A DNA stretch of 17,850 nucleotides, taken from Gammaproteobacteria bacterium (GTDB lineage: Bacteria > Pseudomonadota > Gammaproteobacteria > Pseudomonadales > Azotimanducaceae_A). The notes beneath the pieces are model-generated. The model worked only from the letters and a program-made list of their open reading frames with translations. It did not search any database and was not told the origin of the DNA. Position numbers and translations under genes: made by a program. Location of the stretch: positions 27,181 through 45,030 of the forward strand of contig PAWP01000070.1 in the NCBI GenBank assembly GCA_002714125.1. The letters run 5' to 3'. Position 1 is the first letter of the stretch. Every line of letters begins with the position of its first letter. Below are positions 7,792 to 15,051 of this stretch, one piece after another.

Positions 7792-8967
7792 ATGTCGAAT
7801 GCACCTATCGGTCCAGGGGATGGCCCCGTTGCGGTGACTGGTAGCGCGGGTTACATCGGCTCGCACATCGTTCTAAATCTTTTGAAACATGGCTACGCTG
7901 TGCGGGCCTGCGTGCGCGATGCGGCCAATCTCGCCAACACGGCTCACCTCAAGGCCATGAATCAGATCGGCCCTGGTAGTGTCTCGCTGCACACCTGCGA
8001 TATGACGATACCGGGAGCGTATGACGAGGTCTTTAAAGGCTGCGTCGGTATTTTCCATGCCGCTGCGGAGATGGGGAACCTTGAAGGCTCGACGCCGATG
8101 AAGGTTTATGAAGGTGGCCTTGAGGCCACCAAGCTGGTAATGGACTCCATCAAGGCTGCTGGCTCCGTGCAGCGCCTGGTCTACACCAGCTCCATGGCTG
8201 CGGTGGGCCACCCATCGGATGAGGGTCACCGCTTTACGGAAGACTCCTGGGCGGACATGAATCAGGATCGTCGTCGCGAGGGCGCCACTTGGGACATGGA
8301 CACCGTTGCGAAGAATCGCGAGGTCGCCTACTCCATGACCAAGGTTGAGTCCGAGCGTTACGTATACGCGGAAGCTGAAGCCAATGGCTTCGCTGCATTT
8401 GGCGTGTGCCCCTGTCACGTGATTGGGCCGGTTCTTGCGGCGACGCATCAGCGCCCATGGGCCTGGCAGTCCCGCATCGGTGACATGTTGGAGGGATATG
8501 GCCACCCGCGTATGTACTGGAATATTGTCGACGTGCGGGACGTGGCAGAAGCGCAGCGCCTCATCGCCGAGTGCTCTGACAATGTGAGCGGCGAGCGCTA
8601 CAACCTCGTCGCCACCGATGACTCTGGAATAATGCTGCAGGAAGATGTGCAGGCCATTCTCAAGACGCTCTACCCGGGCATTGGCATCGCCGGCAACTAC
8701 CGCGAAGGCAATACGTTCCGTTCCCCGGTATGCACGCTCGAGAAAGTGATTACCCAGCTTGGGCTTGAACCTCATACCCCGCTCGAAGCGATCCGTGACA
8801 ACGCGGATTCGCTGCTGGCATGGGGTCTTGTCAAAACCCGACAGGGTGAGGACAACTGGCAGCGGGATGGTAACGACCTCGGGATTGCTTCTAAATGGTC
8901 ACCCCATCTGTATCCGGCACTCGACCCCGAACTGCGGGCCCGCCTGATTGCAGAGGGCCGGGCCTGA
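7792..8967 (+). CDS. Extended short-chain dehydrogenase (NAD-dependent epimerase/dehydratase, dihydroflavonol-reductase-like)
   Basis: A 391-residue NAD(P)-dependent extended SDR. The nucleotide-binding GxxGxxG is at 17-23 (GSAGYIG), the active-site serine region VYTSS at 130-134, and the catalytic YxxxK at Tyr180/Lys184 (YSMTK). LVYTSSMAAVG and NIVDVRDVAEA are typical of the dihydroflavonol/cinnamoyl-CoA/anthocyanidin reductase-like branch, which reduces a ketone or aldehyde rather than epimerising sugars. ATG 7792 has GGGAGG five bases upstream. The C-terminus is somewhat longer than in typical relatives. A GTG start for a small ORF abuts the stop (TGAGTG), suggesting translational coupling. 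The substrate is unknown. Confidence 0.9.
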   Translation: MSNAPIGPGDGPVAVTGSAGYIGSHIVLNLLKHGYAVRACVRDAANLANTAHLKAMNQIGPGSVSLHTCDMTIPGAYDEVFKGCVGIFHAAAEMGNLEGSTPMKVYEGGLEATKLVMDSIKAAGSVQRLVYTSSMAAVGHPSDEGHRFTEDSWADMNQDRRREGATWDMDTVAKNREVAYSMTKVESERYVYAEAEANGFAAFGVCPCHVIGPVLAATHQRPWAWQSRIGDMLEGYGHPRMYWNIVDVRDVAEAQRLIAECSDNVSGERYNLVATDDSGIMLQEDVQAILKTLYPGIGIAGNYREGNTFRSPVCTLEKVITQLGLEPHTPLEAIRDNADSLLAWGLVKTRQGEDNWQRDGNDLGIASKWSPHLYPALDPELRARLIAEGRA

Positions 8968-9097
8968 GTGGCTTCTCTGCTAGAACTGCAGGCGCGCATC
9001 GCGGCCAAACGCGATTGTCGTGCTGTCTACGCATGCAACGCGCTTCAATATTGACTTTGACCATGCAGTGGAAGCGAATTTCTTTGGTAAAGACTAA
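8968..9097 (+). pseudogene. Small coupled gene, apparently frameshifted
   Basis: Immediately after the SDR stop, GTG 8968 opens a 28-codon frame reading VASLLELQARIAAKRDCRAV and ending at TGA 9052-9054. The next frame then reads RFNIDFDHAVEANFFGKD and stops at TAA 9095-9097. Together the two blocks look like one small helical protein of about 43 residues with one extra base near 9040. No family was recognised. Alternatives are a real 28-residue peptide or chance. The SDR gene is directly upstream, and YtoQ starts 60 bases downstream. Confidence 0.35.
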
Positions 9098-9157
9098 CTA
9101 CTGCTGGCGTTCCTTCGAATTAAAATCAACTCCTGAACAAAACAAACAGGCCCCAGC

Positions 9158-9607
9158 ATGAGCATGATCTGGAACGTCTACCTCTCCGGTGAGATCCACA
9201 CTGACTGGCGCGAGCGAATTGAACAGGGTGCGGAGGCTGCAGAGTTGCCGGTGGAATTCTCGGCGCCCGTTACTAACCATGCGGCTAGTGATGACGCGGG
9301 TGATGTGCTTGGCGCTGAGGCCGAAGCCTTCTGGAAAGACCACAAGTCGTCGAAGGTCAACGGTATTCGCACCAAAACTCTGATCTCCAATGCCGACCTG
9401 GTCGTGGTGCGCTTTGGCGATCAGTATAAACAGTGGAATGCTGCGTTTGATGCTGGATTTGCTGCGGCCGTCGGCGTCCCCTACATCACTCTGCACGATG
9501 AGGCGCTCATCCACCCTTTGAAGGAAGTGGACGCCGCTGCTATGGCCTGGGCTCAAACTCCGGAGCAGGTGGTGGACCTGATGAAGTACGTGATGTTGCA
9601 GGGCTAA
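9158..9607 (+). CDS. YtoQ family protein
   Basis: A 149-residue cytoplasmic protein matching the YtoQ family named after Bacillus subtilis YtoQ. It starts with WNVYLSGEIHTDWRE and continues with ISNADLVVVRFGDQYKQWNA and YITLHDEALIHPLKEVDA, all strongly conserved in the family. The fold resembles nucleoside 2-deoxyribosyltransferase-like Rossmann proteins, but no reaction is established for YtoQ. Length is full. ATG 9158 was chosen; ATG 9164 is also possible, and only a weak AGG lies upstream. An AT-rich stretch at 9110-9150 could hold its promoter. The genes around it give no firm clue to function. Confidence 0.9.
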   Translation: MSMIWNVYLSGEIHTDWRERIEQGAEAAELPVEFSAPVTNHAASDDAGDVLGAEAEAFWKDHKSSKVNGIRTKTLISNADLVVVRFGDQYKQWNAAFDAGFAAAVGVPYITLHDEALIHPLKEVDAAAMAWAQTPEQVVDLMKYVMLQG

Positions 9608-9637
9608 AGCTCGTCCAACGCAACTTCTGCCGTTTAG

Positions 9638-9875
9638 CCGTCGCGACATCACGGCCATCTGCGTGTAGTTAGAGCCCTGCCGCTGCCAGCCGTAAGGTTG
9701 TTTGCCGCCCAGCATTTTGAGCATACGAGCATTGTTGGCGTGATGCGCAGGGAATTCTTCCGGCACGATGTCTCCGTGGCGTTCCTGGGTCTGGATGTGC
9801 TGGCGGTCAAACTAATGGCTGCTGGGCACAGTTGCCGGCGACCCCGAAGGGAATGTCTTTTAGAAGACCACCGAC
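9638..9875 (-). pseudogene. Decayed, unrecognised protein-coding fragment
   Basis: On the minus strand one frame reads KDIPFGVAGNCAQQPLV and ends at TGA (9807-9809). The adjacent frame takes over with FDRQHIQTQERHGDIVPEEF, then PAHHANNARMLKMLGGKQPY and QRQGSNYTQMAV. The second block has G/C-rich third codon positions and a protein-like composition, with no start codon at its beginning. After about 9638 it runs without a break into the antisense of YtoQ, so its natural end is lost. It looks like the remnant of a larger gene with at least one frameshift. I do not recognise the family. The rest of the gap (9608-9979) holds nothing else recognisable. Confidence 0.4.
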
Positions 9876-9979
9876 TTAACATAGCTCCGGCATGCACAGA
9901 CCACTGCCCACGCCCCTGCTACTATCGAGATCAGGCGCTGAAGCGCGCATGACAACAAGAGCCCCGAGAGGACCCCCGC

Positions 9980-10756
9980 ATGTCGGACTACGAGAACATC
10001 ATCTATGAGGTCAAAGGACCTCGAGCCAATATCATCATGAATCGGCCGGACAGCTTGAACGGCATTACCAACGCGATGATGCGCGAGCTGTATGACGCGC
10101 TAAACCGTGTTGCCCTGGACCAGGATGTGCGTGCCCTGCTGTTCACTGGAGCGGGTCGTGGCTTCTGCCCGGGTGTTGACCTGAAGGCGTCTACCAGTGG
10201 TGAGGCGCAGGAGCCGAACCGCAAAGAGTATTTCCATATCTCGACGCTCCTGCACGAGATGCCTAAAGTCACGATCGCAGGTGTCAACGGGGCTTGTGCG
10301 GGTGCAGGCTTTGGCTGGGCGTGTGCATGTGATCTGCGCTACGCAACAGAACGTGCATCGTTCAACACGGCATTCCTGGGTGTGGCGATCTCCGGCGATA
10401 TGGGAGGACCGTGGTCGCTTCCCCGCATCATTGGTGCACAGCGTGCCCGTGAGCTTTTCTTTATGTCGGAGAAGTTCAAGGCGGACTACGCCGAGGAGAT
10501 TGGCCTCGTGGCGCGTACCTTCTCCGATGCCACCTTTCACGCGGAAGTAGACGCGATCGTTGACAAGATTGCTGCCAAAGCGCCGTTGGCGATTGGCGAG
10601 ATGAAGAAAAATTTCATCAACGCAGAGAATATGCCGCTGCGTGACTACATCGAACTCGAAACCGAGCGTCACAGCCGTACCGGTGCGAGTGAAGACTCGC
10701 GCGAGGCCTTCCACGCTTTCGTTGAGAAGCGAGACCCGGTTTTCAAGGGCCGCTAA
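9980..10756 (+). CDS. Enoyl-CoA hydratase/isomerase (crotonase) family protein
   Basis: A 258-residue crotonase-fold protein acting on a CoA thioester. The two oxyanion-hole segments are present: GFCPGVDL (61-68) and GACAGAGF (104-111), followed by ACDLRYA. Both catalytic glutamates of true enoyl-CoA hydratase seem absent: Gly112 stands at the Glu144 site and Phe132 at the Glu164 site. Asp140 in AISGDMGG sits where PaaG- and dienoyl-CoA-isomerase-like members carry their catalytic aspartate, so an isomerase or other crotonase reaction is more likely than hydration. ATG 9980 has GAGAGG eight bases upstream. Nothing around it fixes the pathway. Confidence 0.9.
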   Translation: MSDYENIIYEVKGPRANIIMNRPDSLNGITNAMMRELYDALNRVALDQDVRALLFTGAGRGFCPGVDLKASTSGEAQEPNRKEYFHISTLLHEMPKVTIAGVNGACAGAGFGWACACDLRYATERASFNTAFLGVAISGDMGGPWSLPRIIGAQRARELFFMSEKFKADYAEEIGLVARTFSDATFHAEVDAIVDKIAAKAPLAIGEMKKNFINAENMPLRDYIELETERHSRTGASEDSREAFHAFVEKRDPVFKGR

Positions 10757-10798
10757 CCCGCGTCAAACCCAGGTAAGGACTGGCTCCGTGCGGCGCTT

Positions 10799-10815
10799 TC
10801 TGCCGTGACGGCAGA
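10799..10815 (+). terminator. Short hairpin after crotonase gene
   Basis: TCTGCCG pairs perfectly with CGGCAGA around a TGA loop, about 42 bases after the crotonase stop. The downstream sequence (CTAGATTCTCATCTT) is only mildly T-rich, so this is a weak terminator candidate. Confidence 0.4.
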
Positions 10816-10873
10816 CTAGATTCTCATCTTCGGTAGGCTGGCGGATTTGCTCGCTTTTGGGGGTGACATCGAT

Positions 10874-10987
10874 ATGACGTCGTATCCTTTGCCGGGCTGG
10901 TGGCGCCCTTGGCGCATGGGCCTTTTGCTCGAGATTGTGGTGTTTGTAGTGGGTGTGCTTGTCGTACTGTCTTTCTGGACGCTCTGA
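10874..10987 (+). CDS. Small single-pass membrane protein (37 residues)
   Basis: ATG 10874 opens a 37-codon frame ending at TGA 10985-10987. It begins MTSYPLPGWWRPWRMG, a Trp/Arg-rich, positively charged segment, followed by one strongly hydrophobic helix (LLLEIVVFVVGVLVVLSFW, about residues 17-35). This is the arrangement of a short inner-membrane protein with its N-terminus inside. A G-rich GGGGGTG lies about nine bases upstream as a possible ribosome site. It is convergent with the HAD gene, nine bases away. No family is recognised; chance is possible but the composition argues for a real protein. Confidence 0.5.
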   Translation: MTSYPLPGWWRPWRMGLLLEIVVFVVGVLVVLSFWTL

Positions 10988-10996
10988 GGCGTGTGC

Positions 10997-11689
10997 TCAG
11001 GTCAGTTGGCTAGCCAAGTCGACAAAGCTCGACGCAACTACCGTCCAGTCGCCAGTGACCTTCAATTCTTCACCCTGCCCACTGCCACCAAACTCATCTG
11101 GCCGCACGACAAATGCGGTCTGTAGCCCCTGCGCCTGTGCGGCTTTTAGGTCAGCCTGGTGGGAAGCCACCATCATGGCGTCGGCTGGAGCCACGCCCAC
11201 CTTCTCGGCAGATAGGAGGTATGTGGCTGGGCTTGGTTTGTACTGCCTGGAGACCTCTGAGCCGGCGAGCGTGGTCCAGTCGAGTCCCGCAAATGCCGAA
11301 AGCGCTTCCATGTCGACAAAGTTGCCGTTGGAGCAAGGCGCGATGGGTCCGATCTGCTTCAGAAGTGCGAGGCCTTCTGCAACATCTGGCCAGGCTGGCA
11401 GCCGGTGCCAGACACCATTGAGTTCAGTCAACTCTGCATCGGTTGCGGGGATGTTGCGATCGGCAAGCAGTTCTTTTAACACCTGATGGGTCATTACCGC
11501 GAGGGGTATGAATGGCAAATCGTGTTTGACCCGCATCCATGTGGCGCGGCCATAACCGTTGCGCCAGTCGCGAGCGAGTTGGTCAAAGTCGAGTTTGTCA
11601 CTCTCGGTGAAATCGGCCAGCACGTCGCGCATTGGTGTGAACCAGTCGCATACGGTGCCGTATACGTCAAACAAAAAAGCCTTCGGCAT
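10997..11689 (-). CDS. Haloacid dehalogenase type II-like HAD hydrolase
   Basis: A 230-residue cytoplasmic HAD-superfamily enzyme of the L-2-haloacid dehalogenase type, which replaces a 2-halogen on a carboxylic acid by hydroxyl through an Asp-ester intermediate. The nucleophile is Asp8 in FDVYGT; the Tyr two residues later is typical of dehalogenases rather than phosphatases. Other matching sites are Ser120-Asn121 (CSNGN), Lys151 (YKPSPATY), and Ser176 and Asp180 in MVASHQADLKAAQAQG. The Asn usually found two residues after the loop serine is replaced by a nearby His/Gln pair (SHQAD), so dehalogenase activity is uncertain. Length is normal. ATG 11689 is preceded by GGAG. It is divergent from the PhyH gene. 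Confidence 0.88.
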   Translation of the reverse strand: MPKAFLFDVYGTVCDWFTPMRDVLADFTESDKLDFDQLARDWRNGYGRATWMRVKHDLPFIPLAVMTHQVLKELLADRNIPATDAELTELNGVWHRLPAWPDVAEGLALLKQIGPIAPCSNGNFVDMEALSAFAGLDWTTLAGSEVSRQYKPSPATYLLSAEKVGVAPADAMMVASHQADLKAAQAQGLQTAFVVRPDEFGGSGQGEELKVTGDWTVVASSFVDLASQLT

Positions 11690-11760
11690 GGCGCATCTCC
11701 AGCTCTGGGTTGGGTAACAGATCGTTAGGCTATGATCGCCGAAGATGCTTGCGGTGTCAG
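11690..11760. promoter_or_regulatory. Divergent promoter region between HAD and PhyH genes
   Basis: A 71-base gap between divergent starts. A -10-like TATGAT lies at 11731-11736 on the plus strand, with TTGGGT (11710-11715) as a poor -35 at 15-base spacing. The HAD ribosome site (GGAG on the minus strand) is at the left end. No ribosome site is clear for the PhyH gene. Confidence 0.35.
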
Positions 11761-12537
11761 ATGATGGATGTTGATGAGCTGTGCGCCACTTTTGCGCAGC
11801 AGGGTTACTTGAATCTGGGCAAGGTGCTGTCAGAGTCCGACATCACCCGGTTTACGGATCTGTACGAACAGGATTGGCGTGATTTCCAATTCTTCTGGCA
11901 CCAGTACGGCTATCACCAGGCAGCCAACTACGAAGCCCTTGTGACCACGCCCGCGTTCGACGCACTCATTCGGCACCCTCAGCTCTACCCTTTGATTGAG
12001 GCCATCATGGGTGGCCCCCTTTGTTTTGGAGAGATTGGCCTGCGCCGCATGCGGGCCTATGCCGGCGATATCCATCAAGCGTGGCACCGGGATCGACCGC
12101 ATTGGGCGGAGCATCCATTGCGATGTGACTACTTGCAGCTGATTGTGTATCTGTCAGATGTGGACGCGACCACGCATTGCCTGTCGCTTTCGCCAGAGTC
12201 GGTGGGTGAGGCTGTACTTGAGAAGAGTGAGGATCAGCTGGCGCGCGGCGGCGTGGTGGACGTTACGGGACCTGCCGGGACCTGCGCGATATTCAATGCG
12301 TCCGTGCTCCATACCGCCACGACGCGCCCTACCGAATCCGTCAGGCGCAGCGTGCAGATCTACTATGGGCACAGGCACCGGGCGCCGCTCGCCAATGACT
12401 CGGGTATTCCTCCAGGTTTCTGGCGAGATCACCCTGATGTCGAAGCCCGCGCGTTTTATTCCGTGCTGAATAAGCGAACAGAAGTACTGATGCGTGCCTT
12501 TGGCACGCCCGCAAAAAAGGACCAGCGCGATGCCTGA
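11761..12537 (+). CDS. Phytanoyl-CoA dioxygenase (PhyH) family Fe(II)/2-oxoglutarate oxygenase
   Basis: A 258-residue protein of the PhyH family, predicted to hydroxylate an unactivated carbon using Fe(II), oxygen and 2-oxoglutarate. The facial triad is visible: His109-x-Asp111 in WHRDRPHW and the distal His184 in SVLHTATTRP. An arginine about 11 residues later (SVRRSVQIYYGHRH) would bind the 2-oxoglutarate carboxylate. The N-terminal AQQGYLNLGKVLSESDI is the usual PhyH opening. Tandem ATGs at 11761 and 11764 leave a one-residue ambiguity. Its stop overlaps the start of the next LLM gene by eight bases, so the two are translationally coupled and probably act together. The substrate is unknown. 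Confidence 0.88.
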   Translation: MMDVDELCATFAQQGYLNLGKVLSESDITRFTDLYEQDWRDFQFFWHQYGYHQAANYEALVTTPAFDALIRHPQLYPLIEAIMGGPLCFGEIGLRRMRAYAGDIHQAWHRDRPHWAEHPLRCDYLQLIVYLSDVDATTHCLSLSPESVGEAVLEKSEDQLARGGVVDVTGPAGTCAIFNASVLHTATTRPTESVRRSVQIYYGHRHRAPLANDSGIPPGFWRDHPDVEARAFYSVLNKRTEVLMRAFGTPAKKDQRDA

Positions 12538-13540
12538 TCTTCGAATTGGAGTCTGCTATGACTTCCGTAATCCGACTGACTCTGGGCGCACTCACGCCGA
12601 TCTCTACGCACAGGTTATGGAGCAGGTGCAGTGGCTGGACAGTATGGGCGCAGACCTGGTCTGGTTCACAGAGCATCACTTCATTGAAGACGGGTATCTG
12701 CCGAGCTGGATTCCGGTTGCAAGCGCAATGGCGGCGGTGACCTCGCACGTACGCTTTGGCACGGACATCTGTCTCGCGCCGTTCAACCATCCGGTGCGGC
12801 TGGCTGAAGACTTGGCGGTTCTCGATAACCTCTCGGGCGGGCGCGTTGAGTTGGGTCTGGGGATGGGCTACGCACCCCATGAGTTTCGTGGTTTTGGTCT
12901 GCCGGTGTCCCGCCGAGTGTCGTTGATGAATGAGGCGATCGAGATCCTGCAGGCATGTTTCAGGGGGGAGAAGTTCAGCTACGAAGGTAAGCGCTATCAA
13001 CTTGAAGATGTGCAGATCACTCCGGGTTACTTGCAAGCAGAGGGGCCACCGCTCTGGGTAGCTGCGATGTCGGAGGCCGGAGCCGCACGCGCCGCGAGGT
13101 ACAACACAAACTTCCTACCGCAAGGCCTCAAACACCGGTCATTCGACCCTTGGGTGGACGCATTGCGGGCGGATGGTAGAAACCCAGCAGACAAGCGTGT
13201 AGGGATTATCCGGAGCATTCTGGTGACCGATGACCGCGACGCCGATTGGCCGGTGATCCGCGCGGCTGAACGTTACCGCATGGACCTTTACAGACGGTTC
13301 TTCGAGGAGAGCGGGGAAGGGATTGGCGAGAAAGGTGAACCTGTGCCCCAGACCTGGGTCATTGGCGACGTTGAGCAGTGTGTTCAGGAGCTCAAGTCGT
13401 TTATTGAGCGGTTTGGCATGACTGACATCGTGACGATGGCAGTGCCGCCCGGGCTCTCGGCCGAGCAGATGGCACCGAGTCTCGAGCGACTCTTCCGGGA
13501 TGTAGTGCCGGCTTTACGCGCTGAGTTGAACATAACCTGA
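12530..13540 (+). CDS. LLM-class (luciferase-like) flavin/F420-dependent oxidoreductase
   Basis: A 336-residue luciferase-like monooxygenase/oxidoreductase. Motifs in order are LRIGVCYDFRNP, DLVWFTEHHFIEDGYLPS (typical of flavin monooxygenase LLMs), VRFGTDICLAPFNHPVRLAE, GRVELGLGMGYAPHEFRGFG, and PPLWVAAMSEAGAARAARY. The EHHF and NHPVRLAED segments match the alkanal-monooxygenase-like branch, which uses reduced FMN; F420 is an alternative. ATG 12530 lies inside the PhyH 3' end (eight-base overlap) and has AAGGA upstream, so the two genes form an operon. It is not closely similar to the other LLM gene at 3971-4894. The pair PhyH plus LLM suggests successive oxidations of one substrate, which is inference. 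Confidence 0.88.
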   Translation: MPDLRIGVCYDFRNPTDSGRTHADLYAQVMEQVQWLDSMGADLVWFTEHHFIEDGYLPSWIPVASAMAAVTSHVRFGTDICLAPFNHPVRLAEDLAVLDNLSGGRVELGLGMGYAPHEFRGFGLPVSRRVSLMNEAIEILQACFRGEKFSYEGKRYQLEDVQITPGYLQAEGPPLWVAAMSEAGAARAARYNTNFLPQGLKHRSFDPWVDALRADGRNPADKRVGIIRSILVTDDRDADWPVIRAAERYRMDLYRRFFEESGEGIGEKGEPVPQTWVIGDVEQCVQELKSFIERFGMTDIVTMAVPPGLSAEQMAPSLERLFRDVVPALRAELNIT

Positions 13541-13581
13541 GGAGCTCGCGAGAGGTCGCCTGTGTGCCGACGTAGAAGTGA

Positions 13582-13738
13582 TTACCTATCGATCAGCCAG
13601 CCGTCAACATAAACATCGCAGTTGCCGATCTCAATGTTCGTTGGTTCATCCCTCACAGGGTTTGTGGGCGCCGGACGTTGGCAGTATTTATTGTACGTCG
13701 GCCAGAGCAAGCGCTGAGTTGATCCAGCCCTTGAGAGC
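13582..13738 (-). other. Coding-like tail downstream of the outer-membrane-like gene
   Basis: After the TAG of the barrel gene the same minus-strand frame goes on as ALKGWINSALALADVQ and stops. An adjacent frame reads TYNKYCQRPAPTNPVRDEP and then NIEIGNCDVYVDGWLIDR, ending at TAA 13582-13584. The second block has a protein-like composition but no clear start (TTG near 13700 is possible). It may be the remnant of another gene or of a longer barrel gene. No family was recognised and chance is possible. Confidence 0.25.
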
Positions 13739-14962
13739 CTAGAGCGGCCAGTGAATCTGGATGTTGCCGCCCCCGAAGCGAAACTCGTGCAGGCGGATCG
13801 ATGCGTGTAGTGTGAGGATGCCGCCCGACTTGGCATCAAGCATGACACGCCATGGGAGAAGCAATTTTGCTTGCCACTCCTTCTGGTTTCGATTGCGCCA
13901 CGGGCCCTGCGTGAAGGCGTGATCCACGTCAACGCGTGTGACATGTAATGCTGGTTCCCACCAACTGGTCTCGGAGGTTTTCCAGTGCAGACCCGCGAAC
14001 GCAGTGGCTTCGACTCGGTCAGTCGCGCCCAGCGCTTCGGAAGCGGTTCCGAACCAGCCAGTCTCATCGACGACCATAAGGCGCAGCCCAGCGTTGGGCT
14101 GCAGCTCGTGGAACGTGTAGCGTGCCTCCGCTGAGACGGAGTTGTAGCGCCGCTCAAAGCGAGCGGCGCGTGGTGCCGTGCCGGCGTAATCCCGAGTCGT
14201 GCGCTCATACTCCACGCGATAGGTCGTCTGCCACCGTGAGTCGCTATTCGTCAACTGGCCAGCTGCACGCAGCTGGCTCGCGTTGACGTTGATCGCGGAG
14301 CTAGCGAATTTTGCCTCAGGCGACAGATTAAGCGACAGTTGGCTTGACCAGCCGCTGCCCTCCTGCTGGTAGTGCAGGAACAGTGTGCGGGCCTCCCGTT
14401 CGTAGCGGCCGCCTCCAGATTTTTTGTCGTTATATAGGAATTCAGGCAGGACCAGAGCTGCCCGCAGTCTGCGTCCTGCCGCAGGCTGCCAATGCGCTCC
14501 AAACTGAAGATCGCTTTGCGACTTGTCGCCCGTGGCATCACCTGCGAGCGTGAAGCCAAGCTGTTCGTTTACGTTGTAGCGATACCCAATCAACATCCGA
14601 TCGAAACGGCCATCAAGGTCTTCCGCCCGTCTCATCCTGAACAAGAGGCCGTGGATGCCGGAATCAGACTTTAGGGCAAGCTGGGCTGTGGTTTCGTGAT
14701 AGAGATCGTCTCCGGTGAGGCTGCCACCGGTACCCCTCAGGCCACCTTCCCCGGGTTTGGGCAGGGCGGAGAGATGTCGGTACGAAAAGCGCTGACTGAA
14801 CGCCTCCGCGTTCAGGTCGAAGTTGCGCCCCTCCGTGATGGCAGCTCTGCGCATCGGGTGCGGCTCAAACCACATGTCTGCGAGGGTTGACCCGGACCAC
14901 AGCATAGCGATTAATAGAGGGAGGTGTACGCGGCTGACTAATGGGGTTCCTGTGCTCTGCAT
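13739..14962 (-). CDS. Exported beta-barrel-like outer-membrane protein of unknown function
   Basis: A 407-residue protein with a Sec signal peptide: MQSTGTPLVSR, hydrophobic core LPLLIAMLWSG, likely cut after STLA at residue 28. The mature part lacks hydrophobic helices and is rich in alternating polar/aromatic strands with many Arg, Trp and Tyr, for example MLIGYRYNVNEQLGFTLAGD, TLFLHYQQEGSGWSSQLSLN and VEATAFAGLHWKTSETSW. This is typical of an outer-membrane barrel of about 14-18 strands. It ends in IHWPL instead of the usual terminal aromatic residue. ATG 14962 was chosen because the signal peptide starts there; the open frame continues 58 codons upstream but would overlap the divergent selenoprotein gene. 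No family name can be given. Confidence 0.75.
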   Translation of the reverse strand: MQSTGTPLVSRVHLPLLIAMLWSGSTLADMWFEPHPMRRAAITEGRNFDLNAEAFSQRFSYRHLSALPKPGEGGLRGTGGSLTGDDLYHETTAQLALKSDSGIHGLLFRMRRAEDLDGRFDRMLIGYRYNVNEQLGFTLAGDATGDKSQSDLQFGAHWQPAAGRRLRAALVLPEFLYNDKKSGGGRYEREARTLFLHYQQEGSGWSSQLSLNLSPEAKFASSAINVNASQLRAAGQLTNSDSRWQTTYRVEYERTTRDYAGTAPRAARFERRYNSVSAEARYTFHELQPNAGLRLMVVDETGWFGTASEALGATDRVEATAFAGLHWKTSETSWWEPALHVTRVDVDHAFTQGPWRNRNQKEWQAKLLLPWRVMLDAKSGGILTLHASIRLHEFRFGGGNIQIHWPL

Positions 14963-15051
14963 GGAAGTTGTGTGCGCACGGGTGCGGTTCGATGTGGGTG
15001 CTGTTGAGTCTACTAGAACTGCTTGCCTGGGCAGCATGCTAGTCTGCGCAC

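Noticed and set aside
7873..8775. 300-codon minus-strand ORF
   Set aside because: Antisense shadow of the SDR gene; composition is His/Arg-rich with no family motif.
12341..13036. 231-codon minus-strand ORF
   Set aside because: Antisense shadow of the PhyH and LLM genes with no recognisable motif.
13739..14208. Second minus-strand frame inside the barrel gene
   Set aside because: Off-frame reading of the barrel gene; only its tail beyond 13739 has protein-like composition and is listed separately.
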